This document shows positions 1 to 5,320 of a stretch of DNA of 7,117 bases, piece after piece (the first letter of the stretch is position 1; each line of letters opens with the position of its first letter). The DNA comes from Spirochaetaceae bacterium (lineage in GTDB: Bacteria; Spirochaetota; Spirochaetia; Treponematales; Breznakiellaceae), in contig JAIRMY010000124.1 of assembly GCA_031258335.1 (NCBI GenBank), forward strand, positions 1 through 7,117, in the 5' to 3' direction. Below the pieces are notes generated by a model. That model had not been told where the DNA came from. It was given only the letters and a program-made list of their open reading frames with translations, and did not search any database. A program made the translations under genes and the position numbers.

Positions 1-188
1 ATTTCCACCATATTTTTGGCTTCTTCCCCAACCACCGGCGGGCTGGATTCGTCCTGGGGAAAGTAGATCACCGAAGCAAGAATGGGCTTCGCATCATTCT
101 GATTTTCGATGATTACCGCCCTGCCGCTTTCGTCCAGAGTCGCGATTGCTGAATAGGTTGTACCTAAATCAATACCGTAAGTTGCCAT
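1..188 (-). CDS. Hsp70-family chaperone ATPase, N-terminal fragment (DnaK-like paralogue)
   Basis: This is the first 62 codons of an Hsp70-type protein; the rest lies beyond the left edge. Hsp70s bind exposed hydrophobic peptide segments and cycle through ATP hydrolysis with the help of J-domain proteins and GrpE. The start is ATG at 188-186, eight bases after AAGGAG (202-197). Residues 5-11 read GIDLGTT, the phosphate-1 loop of the actin/Hsp70 ATPase fold. Canonical DnaK continues NSCVAV and later has a TTPSVVAF-like stretch. This protein instead has YSAIAT at residues 12-17 and ILASVIYF at 36-43, followed by VVGEEAKNM at 52-60, which matches the usual VG..AK position. I infer a non-canonical Hsp70 paralogue rather than the main DnaK. 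It is the second gene after a GrpE-family partner, 17 bases downstream. Family membership is secure; paralogue status is tentative because the substrate-binding domain is not visible. Confidence 0.9.
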   Translation of the reverse strand, partial: MATYGIDLGTTYSAIATLDESGRAVIIENQNDAKPILASVIYFPQDESSPPVVGEEAKNMVE

Positions 189-196
189 AATGTTTT

Positions 197-202
197 CTCC
201 TT
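197..202 (-). promoter_or_regulatory. Ribosome binding site of the Hsp70-family gene
   Basis: AAGGAG on the minus strand lies eight bases upstream of the ATG at 188. It sits in the 17-base gap after the GrpE-family stop codon (208-206). It is the strongest Shine-Dalgarno sequence in the window and fixes the Hsp70 start. It suggests that the chaperone is translated independently and well from a shared transcript. Confidence 0.85.
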
Positions 203-205
203 AAA

Positions 206-883
206 TTAATTATTGTTGAATATAAACACTTCAACATTTTCCGGTATCAAAACCCGGTTCCCTATATGGAAACCGGGGCTTATGCTTTGTATCACTGCGC
301 CGTGCTGATACTCTTCACTGGTATCAGTTTTCTTCCCGATCTTGCAGAACTTCGGCGACCATTTGTCCCCGGCCTTGGTCACGTAAGTTTCCACGTCATT
401 TTCTGCCAGTATCTGCAAAATATCGTCAAACATATTGGAAAAATTTTTCTTCAGCCTCGTGTCCTCAAGCTGTTCCTCGTTAAGCCTCTCCATGTTGCCC
501 AGATAATCAATGTAAATTCTGGCCAGAGCAATCAGCATGGGATCCAAAAGCTGCCGGTAGATTCCTTTGCGGTGCTGCTCCAACTCTTCCGCAGCCTTAT
601 CATGCAGGCGTAAAATGCTTGTATAACTGTTGTACAGGTTTTTCAGTTCTTCACCGCTACGATCCTGATTTTCGGTTATCATCAGGATCTGCCTGCTTAT
701 CTCATTCATCATCCGTCCGCATACTTCAAAAGACGATTCCCCGGGACTTTCTAATTCGGGTTGCGGCGGTCCGTTGTGGCCGGGAACGGCATCCGGTTCC
801 TCAACGGACTCAACAGGGATTTCCGCAATGGGTTCTTCTGGGGCATCGCTTTTCAAATCTTCACCGTTTTCTTCACTAGACAA
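206..883 (-). CDS. GrpE-family nucleotide exchange factor (divergent, Hsp70 partner)
   Basis: This 225-residue protein should release ADP from an Hsp70 in the cytoplasm. Residues 1-50 are an acidic, proline-rich tail rich in Glu, as in many GrpE proteins. Residues 55-160 are strongly helical and charged, fitting the long dimerising coiled coil and four-helix bundle. The C-terminus is the clearest signature: residues 195-220 read GAVIQSISPGF then HIGNRVLIPENVEVF, which matches the GrpE beta-wing pattern (G-x-V...GY/F...G-R-V...P..V.V). The start is TTG at 883-881, seven bases after AAGGGG (896-891). An in-frame stop at 904-902 rules out longer forms, and the next Met is residue 58. The Hsp70 gene follows 17 bases downstream, which supports the assignment. 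The core diverges from textbook GrpE, so I give no symbol. It may be a dedicated factor for this Hsp70 rather than the cell's main GrpE. Confidence 0.82.
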   Translation of the reverse strand: MSSEENGEDLKSDAPEEPIAEIPVESVEEPDAVPGHNGPPQPELESPGESSFEVCGRMMNEISRQILMITENQDRSGEELKNLYNSYTSILRLHDKAAEELEQHRKGIYRQLLDPMLIALARIYIDYLGNMERLNEEQLEDTRLKKNFSNMFDDILQILAENDVETYVTKAGDKWSPKFCKIGKKTDTSEEYQHGAVIQSISPGFHIGNRVLIPENVEVFIFNNN

Positions 884-890
884 GTTGTTA

Positions 891-896
891 CCCCTT
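891..896 (-). promoter_or_regulatory. Ribosome binding site deciding the TTG start of the GrpE-family gene
   Basis: AAGGGG on the minus strand is seven bases from the TTG at 883-881. No ATG or GTG lies between the upstream in-frame stop (904-902) and this TTG, so this site is the main reason for accepting the rare start codon. Confidence 0.7.
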
Positions 897-910
897 GTTC
901 TTCATTTTTG

Positions 911-926
911 ATGATAATTATATCAT
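911..926. repeat. Inverted repeat overlapping the leftward -10 box (candidate operator)
   Basis: The plus strand reads ATGATA-ATTA-TATCAT, perfect 6-bp arms around four bases. The right arm covers part of the leftward extended -10, and the left arm reaches the predicted start of transcription. A protein bound here would block RNA polymerase. AT-rich dyads of this size can occur by chance, so an operator role is an inference. Confidence 0.4.
917..925 (-). promoter_or_regulatory. Extended -10 promoter for the GrpE/Hsp70 operon
   Basis: On the minus strand the sequence reads TGATATAAT, a perfect TATAAT at 922-917 preceded by TG plus one base, which is the extended -10 form of a vegetative sigma promoter. 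Transcription would begin near 910, giving a leader of about 27 bases that contains the AAGGGG ribosome site. At 17-base spacing the -35 position reads GGAAGC, a poor match, as is common with extended -10 promoters. A TTGACA at 932-927 is only four bases upstream of the -10, too close to be its partner. Confidence 0.55.
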
Positions 927-953
927 TGTCAACACTTATGCTTCCGTGTGTGG

Positions 954-972
954 GTTGCGCCGCCGGCACAAC
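954..972. repeat. Imperfect palindrome in the divergent region
   Basis: GTTGCGCCGCCGGCACAAC is a 19-base dyad around the C at 963, with eight of nine pairs matching (the C958/A968 pair fails). It lies upstream of both predicted transcription starts, so it would act as DNA (an operator) rather than as an RNA hairpin. Its function is unknown. Confidence 0.4.
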
Positions 973-982
973 CGCACAACGG

Positions 983-1000
983 CAAGCCGCAAGCGGCTTG
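983..1000. repeat. Perfect 8-bp-arm palindrome in the divergent region
   Basis: CAAGCCGC-AA-GCGGCTTG is a perfect inverted repeat with a two-base centre. As a hairpin it would be seven pairs with a CAAG loop. No T-run follows it, and it lies upstream of both predicted transcripts, so it does not look like a terminator. A regulator site or a dispersed short repeat is more likely. Confidence 0.5.
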
Positions 1001-1007
1001 TGTCAAC

Positions 1008-1037
1008 TTGATTGCCGGCAGCCGGAAAGTGTATAGT
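1008..1037 (+). promoter_or_regulatory. Candidate promoter of the rightward operon
   Basis: TTGATT (1008-1013, four of six consensus bases) and TATAGT (1032-1037, five of six) are 18 bases apart. A start seven to nine bases after the -10 falls at 1044-1046, next to or on the ATG at 1046. A perfect TATAAT also occurs at 1042-1047, but it overlaps the ATG, would start transcription inside the gene and lacks a well-spaced -35. I therefore prefer the upstream pair, with modest confidence. Confidence 0.4.
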
Positions 1038-1045
1038 CTATTATA

Positions 1046-2755
1046 ATGGGTGATAACAGCGCATTTGATAAACTTTCGTCAACCCTCACTAAGTACGAAA
1101 GGCTTAGACTTCTTGAAAGGATAGGCGCCACCGATTCGCGGGATATACCCTTTACGGAAACCTTGAAAGATGCGCCCCCTTCTTTCAAGGCTGAAGATTC
1201 TTACGCCCGGCTTCCGTGGTACAAACGGCTTTGGTATTTCATCGTTGGTTTTTTTACCGGCAAAAGTTCGCTGGAATCGTTCATAGACGGGCAGATGGCG
1301 GAGATTGGACGCGGTATAGATATTACCTTCCCCGGAATGTACGACTGGCAAAACGGTATGCTGCGGCAGAATTTTCATTCGGAATTAACCAAATTAAAAG
1401 AGGCTGCCCGCCTCTTTTACAGTATATTCGATTCGAGCATAAACCGGGGCCGCGGGGCTTTTTTCGTTTTCCTGGGATCCATAGAAATGCGGGAACTCTA
1501 TGCGCGGCTGTCTAAAGAAACAGAGCCGGCGCATTTTGCGGCGGAGAATCCCGGTATTTCGGACACGAAACTTAAACAGATGGCGGTAAAGTACCTTGAA
1601 AAGGAAATTGACGATATAAACGAATCCCACAGACAGATTATGTATGAAAATGCGCATACCTTAGTCTGCCTTAAGCAGTTGTCATCGTTTCTTTTTGACC
1701 GCGTTATTGTATCGTTTAGCCAGACTGCGGGCAGATCAGAACTTGTTTGTCCTGCCGCCACAGTCAAGAATCAGCTTGTGGATATTAACAATATTCTCTA
1801 TTCAATTAAAAAGTCTCCGTCCATGACACTGTTAAACGCGATGTTTATTTTTATAATGCCGGAGCATGACGAGAATGATAATTACGACATGGAATCCGAA
1901 CTGCAAAAATTTACGGCAAAGGCGGAAAAAGCGGTAGAGATTATTCGCACATTTTATCACCGCGTACCGCTCGTCCGTATTTTGCGGTGCGTTTTGCGTG
2001 ATACAAGCTTTGTGCCCACAGAACTGGCTGGCGGCGAGGAATGGTTTGTCCTGTTTCGCAAATGCTGGATTGACAATGTAACCGCGCAGTTTAACGAATT
2101 TATCAAGGATCGTTGCCGGAACAGGATTCGAATGCTGTACGACGGCCTCTTTGAAGATTTTATCGCCGTTCCGTTTGAAAACATAACCGCCGATAAAAAT
2201 GACGAGGAAAAAATTCCTGTCGATAATATTCAGAGCCTTTCTTACCTCCTTACGTTTCACAAGCTTGTTTTTATGCCGCTTATAAATGTATTTATACGCC
2301 CTATTCTGATAGACGGCGATTTTATCCGAAAGGAAAACAGAACGGAATTCACCGAGTCGTATAACATTTTGATTAAGCTGGATGATACGGTAAAGACATA
2401 CGTAAAACGGCTCGAAAAAAGCGGCGATTTGGGCAAAAGATGGCAGCAGATTTTATCCGAGATATATTCAATTACCGTGAGGCACAGAAAAACCGCAGTC
2501 ATTCTGGAAGATATTAACCATGATGTTGATGTGATCGTCAGCGATGCGCGAAAAGCGCTGGTGTCAATGGAAAATATTCTGGACGGCATCCTTGACCCGT
2601 CTCCGGGCAAGCCCTACGATACGTTAACGAATTTGGCAAAGATAAGCGGAAAAGGCACAAGTTTTACCGACGGGCTTACCGACGGGCTTGAAAAACTACG
2701 GCAGATGATTCTTTTACTTAGCAGGGTCGCGGAATTAAGGAATTTAGAACAGTGA
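1046..2755 (+). CDS. Spirochaete-type protein of unknown function (569 aa, DUF5312-like)
   Basis: I cannot assign a function. The protein resembles a family of unknown function recalled as spirochaete-restricted (DUF5312); that name is from memory. It is soluble-looking, mostly helical and rich in charged residues, with no signal peptide. Residues 57-71 (LPWYKRLWYFIVGFF) are aromatic and hydrophobic and could touch a membrane or form a protein interface, but are short for a full membrane span. Other hydrophobic patches at about 262-271 and 398-422 look like buried helices. A perfect tandem repeat encodes TDGLTDGL at 541-548. ATG 1046 is the only usable upstream start: an in-frame TAG lies at 1034-1036, and there is no Shine-Dalgarno sequence, which fits a leaderless mRNA. 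The stop overlaps the GTG of the laccase-domain gene by 4 bp, so it heads an operon ending in argS. The gene is intact. It could equally be an orphan helical scaffold; nothing shows an enzyme. Confidence 0.85.
   Translation: MGDNSAFDKLSSTLTKYERLRLLERIGATDSRDIPFTETLKDAPPSFKAEDSYARLPWYKRLWYFIVGFFTGKSSLESFIDGQMAEIGRGIDITFPGMYDWQNGMLRQNFHSELTKLKEAARLFYSIFDSSINRGRGAFFVFLGSIEMRELYARLSKETEPAHFAAENPGISDTKLKQMAVKYLEKEIDDINESHRQIMYENAHTLVCLKQLSSFLFDRVIVSFSQTAGRSELVCPAATVKNQLVDINNILYSIKKSPSMTLLNAMFIFIMPEHDENDNYDMESELQKFTAKAEKAVEIIRTFYHRVPLVRILRCVLRDTSFVPTELAGGEEWFVLFRKCWIDNVTAQFNEFIKDRCRNRIRMLYDGLFEDFIAVPFENITADKNDEEKIPVDNIQSLSYLLTFHKLVFMPLINVFIRPILIDGDFIRKENRTEFTESYNILIKLDDTVKTYVKRLEKSGDLGKRWQQILSEIYSITVRHRKTAVILEDINHDVDVIVSDARKALVSMENILDGILDPSPGKPYDTLTNLAKISGKGTSFTDGLTDGLEKLRQMILLLSRVAELRNLEQ
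2664..2689 (+). repeat. 12-bp perfect tandem duplication inside the unknown gene
   Basis: ACCGACGGGCTT occurs twice in a row (2666-2677 and 2678-2689), and the period extends two bases to the left. It is in frame and gives Thr-Asp-Gly-Leu twice (residues 541-548). It is probably a recent slippage duplication in a flexible segment before the last helix. Confidence 0.85.
2737..2741 (+). promoter_or_regulatory. Ribosome binding site of the laccase-domain gene
   Basis: AAGGA lies ten bases before the GTG at 2752, inside the end of the upstream gene. Together with the overlapping GTGA stop/start it supports GTG as the start and suggests coupled translation. Confidence 0.6.
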
Positions 2756-3558
2756 ACGGCGCGGAAACTTGTAATTTGTATCCTTTCAAAATAGACGGAG
2801 AAGGCAAAAAATACGCCGTATTTCCATTCATGTATGACGGTAAGGAGTTTCATGAAATTTCATGCCTCATCACGCTCCGCGCCGCGGGTTCCCAACTTAT
2901 AAGCATAGTGCGCGAAAGATTATTCGCCGAACTCGGCATTGCGGACAAAAAATTCTTTCACTGCTCGCAGAATCACACCCGCGATGTCGTGGCGGCGGCT
3001 CAGGATGACGAGGAAACATATCTTAAGGGAGACGGGCTTGTTGCAAAGGGGCGCGATATAGGCCTTTATGTTATAGTCGCCGATTGTCTTCCGGTTTACT
3101 TGTTCGATACGGCCTCCGGAGCATTTTCCGTATCTCATTCAGGGTGGGAGGGCACAGGCATCTCGGTAAACGCCCTCAGGTTGATGACAAAAACCTATCA
3201 GACAAAGCCGGAAAATGTGGCGGCGGTCTTGGGCCCCTGTATACGTTCCTGCTGCTATGATGTTGACGAGGAACGCGCCGTTCAGTATGAAAAGGAATTC
3301 GGCGGCGGTGAAAAAGACAAGGCGGAATTTCCGCTGGGCCCCGTGGTTAGAAAAGATAACGCCGAATGGTATATTGATATGCAGGCCGCCAACGCCTCGC
3401 TTCTTTATAAAAATGGAGTGAAACACATCGCGTACTGTACAAACTGTACGTTTACCGATGAAAACTTTGGTTCTTTCCGCCGCCAAGTGCCGCATGGGGA
3501 TTATACAAAGATGCTCGCCATTGCTACTCATTTTCCCGAATGGAGCAATCATGCTTAA
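2752..3558 (+). CDS. pgeF: PgeF/YfiH-type laccase-domain protein (peptidoglycan editing factor family)
   Basis: This 268-residue protein belongs to the cytoplasmic family once called multicopper polyphenol oxidase or laccase domain (YfiH, YlmD). E. coli PgeF removes wrongly built UDP-MurNAc-L-Ser; other members act on purine nucleosides. The expected metal ligands are present with the right spacing: H75 (QNHTRDVV), C112 (VADCLPVYLF) and H129 (SVSHSGWEGTG). GPCIRSCCYDV at 161-171 and the late CTFTDENFGSFRR at 232-244 are family hallmarks. Two positions differ from the usual forms: HTRDV replaces HG..V, and SGWEGT replaces AGWRGT. The length is near the family's typical size. The GTG start at 2752 overlaps the previous stop (GTGA), and the end overlaps argS by 8 bp. 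An N-terminal extension of about 30 residues ahead of the core looks normal for the family. The family call is secure; the exact substrate is not. Confidence 0.9.
   Translation: MNGAETCNLYPFKIDGEGKKYAVFPFMYDGKEFHEISCLITLRAAGSQLISIVRERLFAELGIADKKFFHCSQNHTRDVVAAAQDDEETYLKGDGLVAKGRDIGLYVIVADCLPVYLFDTASGAFSVSHSGWEGTGISVNALRLMTKTYQTKPENVAAVLGPCIRSCCYDVDEERAVQYEKEFGGGEKDKAEFPLGPVVRKDNAEWYIDMQAANASLLYKNGVKHIAYCTNCTFTDENFGSFRRQVPHGDYTKMLAIATHFPEWSNHA
3542..3545 (+). promoter_or_regulatory. Ribosome binding site of argS
   Basis: GGAG lies five bases before the ATG at 3551, inside the last codons of pgeF. It supports the ATG at 3551 over a longer in-frame reading from 3458, which would run through pgeF and add 31 residues unlike ArgRS. 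Confidence 0.55.
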
Positions 3559-5305
3559 CGCAAGAAGTATTTGGAAGGAGTGCGTTACAGGCGTTCTTAA
3601 CTCTCTGCTAGAAGAAAACGGCGCTGAAAAAAGTTTAAGCGCCGGCGACATCATCGTAGAAACTCCGCCCAAACCGGAATTGGGCGACCTCGCGTTTCCC
3701 ATGTTCCCTTTTGCCAAACTGCTTAAAAAAGCCCCGGCGCTGATTGCAAACGAAGCCGCCGCCAGACTCAATGAAATGACCGGAACGGGCGGCGGCGCTG
3801 CAGCCGCGGGACCGTACGTCAATATACGCCTTGAACGCGGGATTGAAGCAAAGGCGGTGATGGACGCGGCGCTTGACGGCGGTGGAAATTTTTACAAGAG
3901 CGATGCTTTGCGCGGTATGCGCGTCATGGTTGAATTTTCCAGTCCCAACACGAATAAGCCGCTGCACTTAGGGCATCTCCGAAACGATATACTTGGCGAA
4001 AGCATATCACGCATACTCGCCGCCTCCGGCGCTGAAGTGTTCAAGGTCTGCATCATCAACGACCGCGGCATCCATATATGTAAGTCCATGCTTGCGTACA
4101 TGGAAAAGTTCGCCGGACTGGAGCCGGAAACCGCCGGAAAAAAAAGCGACCGCTTTGTCGGAGACTGCTATGTCGAATTCAACAAGATGTCAAAAACGGA
4201 TGCCGGCGCGGAATCACGCGCAAGGGAACTCCTGCGTAAATGGGAAGCCGGTGACGGCGAAACAACCGCCCTCTGGAAAAAGATGAATCAGTGGGCGGTA
4301 AACGGCATAAAAGAAACCTACAAACGTACAGGCGTGTCGTTTGATAAATACTACTTTGAAAGTGAGACGTACATACGCGGCAAAGAAGAAGTGTTGAAGG
4401 GGCTAGAAAAAAATATTTTTTACCGCGATGACGACGGCTCTGTATGGGCGGATTTGACGGCGGAAAATCTTGATAAAAAAATACTGCTGCGAAAAGATGG
4501 AACCTCGGTTTATATAACCCAGGATTTTGGCACGGCGATACTCCGGCACGAAGACTGGCCCTTTGATAAACTGGTTTATGTCGTGGGAAGCGAACAGCGT
4601 TACCATTTTCAGGTTTTATTCACGCTGCTCTTACGGCTTGGCTTCGATTGGGCGCGTGACTTACGCCACCTGTCTTACGGCATGGTGAATCTGCCCGAAG
4701 GCAAGATGAAAAGCCGCGAAGGGACCGTCGTTGACGCCGACGACCTTATCGACAGACTTCGCGATATGGCCGCCGCGGAAATCCGCGAAAAAGATCGTGC
4801 CGAGGCGGTAGAAGCCGTAGGCGGCGCAGCGGAAACCGCTGAAAAAATCGCGATAGGGGCGCTGCATTACTACCTGCTGCAAGTTACGCCTGAAAAAGAT
4901 ATGCTGTTCAACCCCGCGGAATCGCTTTCGTTTAACGGGAATACAGGACCCTACCTACAGTACATGGGGGCGCGTATATCGTCCATACTAAAAAAAGAAG
5001 GGGTGAAAAACGATTCGGTAAACGCCGCCCTCTTAACAAGCGATGAAGAATGGGAACTGCTAAAAACAATAGCGGCCTGGCCCGAAACTGTAAAAGAGGC
5101 GGCGGAAAAAATGAATCCTTCTGTCATTACGGCATGGCTGTACGAGCTTTCAAAAAATTTCAGCCGTTTCTACCATGAATGCCCCATACTCGGCGCGGAA
5201 AGCGCCGAACTGAAAAACGCGCGTCTGGCTCTCTGCCGTGCCGTCCGAACGGCGCTTGTTTCTGCGTTTGACCTTGTGTGCATTCCGTTTCTCGAAGCCA
5301 TGTAG
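3551..5305 (+). CDS. argS: Arginyl-tRNA synthetase (ArgRS)
   Basis: ArgRS charges tRNA-Arg with arginine in the cytoplasm and needs the tRNA for amino-acid activation. The 584 residues match the usual bacterial length. The N-terminal Add-1 domain occupies about 1-115, with the typical GDLAFPMF at 45-52. The class I HIGH motif is HLGH at 139-142, in SSPNTNKPLHLGHLRN. YITQDFGTAILRHE at 321-334 and GSEQRYHFQVLF at 346-357 belong to the Rossmann catalytic core. The KMSKS loop is the degenerate KMKSREG at 385-391, as in many ArgRSs. The DALR anticodon-binding domain follows, with NTGPYLQYMGARI at 464-476 and SRFYHECPIL at 538-547. The ATG at 3551 overlaps the end of pgeF by 8 bp (ATGCTTAA), so translation is probably coupled. 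It is the last gene of the operon and converges on valS. It appears complete and functional. Confidence 0.97.
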   Translation: MLNARSIWKECVTGVLNSLLEENGAEKSLSAGDIIVETPPKPELGDLAFPMFPFAKLLKKAPALIANEAAARLNEMTGTGGGAAAAGPYVNIRLERGIEAKAVMDAALDGGGNFYKSDALRGMRVMVEFSSPNTNKPLHLGHLRNDILGESISRILAASGAEVFKVCIINDRGIHICKSMLAYMEKFAGLEPETAGKKSDRFVGDCYVEFNKMSKTDAGAESRARELLRKWEAGDGETTALWKKMNQWAVNGIKETYKRTGVSFDKYYFESETYIRGKEEVLKGLEKNIFYRDDDGSVWADLTAENLDKKILLRKDGTSVYITQDFGTAILRHEDWPFDKLVYVVGSEQRYHFQVLFTLLLRLGFDWARDLRHLSYGMVNLPEGKMKSREGTVVDADDLIDRLRDMAAAEIREKDRAEAVEAVGGAAETAEKIAIGALHYYLLQVTPEKDMLFNPAESLSFNGNTGPYLQYMGARISSILKKEGVKNDSVNAALLTSDEEWELLKTIAAWPETVKEAAEKMNPSVITAWLYELSKNFSRFYHECPILGAESAELKNARLALCRAVRTALVSAFDLVCIPFLEAM

Positions 5306-5320
5306 CGGGAGATGCCCCCG

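Larger units (their letters stand above)
884..1045. other. Divergent intergenic control region
   Basis: These 162 bases separate the starts of the GrpE-family gene (leftward) and the 569-residue gene (rightward), so both operons must be driven from here unless a promoter is internal. The half next to the GrpE-family gene is AT-rich. The stretch 950-1025 is GC-rich and full of short dyads. Promoter-like sequences face both ways. I found no CIRCE element (TTAGCACTC-N9-GAGTGCTAA), which is the usual HrcA operator of grpE-dnaK operons. No small coding sequence in the region is convincing. Confidence 0.85.

Noticed and set aside
927..932. TTGACA on the minus strand as a -35 box
   Set aside because: It is only four bases from the clear TATAAT, and at 16-18 base spacing the downstream sequence (AAAAAT-like) is a poor -10.
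761..1036. 91-residue plus-strand frame across the divergent region
   Set aside because: It is mostly antisense to the GrpE-family gene, has no family resemblance, and ends in the promoter region.
1832..2260. 142-residue minus-strand frame inside the unknown gene
   Set aside because: It is antisense to an intact long gene that fits an operon. There is no ribosome site or recognisable motif.
3458..3550. Longer reading of argS beginning at ATG 3458
   Set aside because: The extra 31 residues overlap the end of pgeF in another frame and look nothing like ArgRS. ATG 3551 has a GGAG site and gives the normal length.
3139..3822. 227-residue open frame on the minus strand
   Set aside because: It runs antisense across the end of pgeF and the start of argS, both certain genes, and its low-complexity Ala/Pro/Ser sequence matches no family I know.
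4181..4195. Literal KMSK string in ArgRS (residues 212-215)
   Set aside because: It lies between HLGH and the core strand, in the wrong place. The catalytic loop is KMKSREG at 385-391, so this is a coincidence.
5306..5320. Possible bidirectional terminator between argS and valS
   Set aside because: CGGG and CCCG can pair for only four bases with a seven-base loop and no T-run on either strand.
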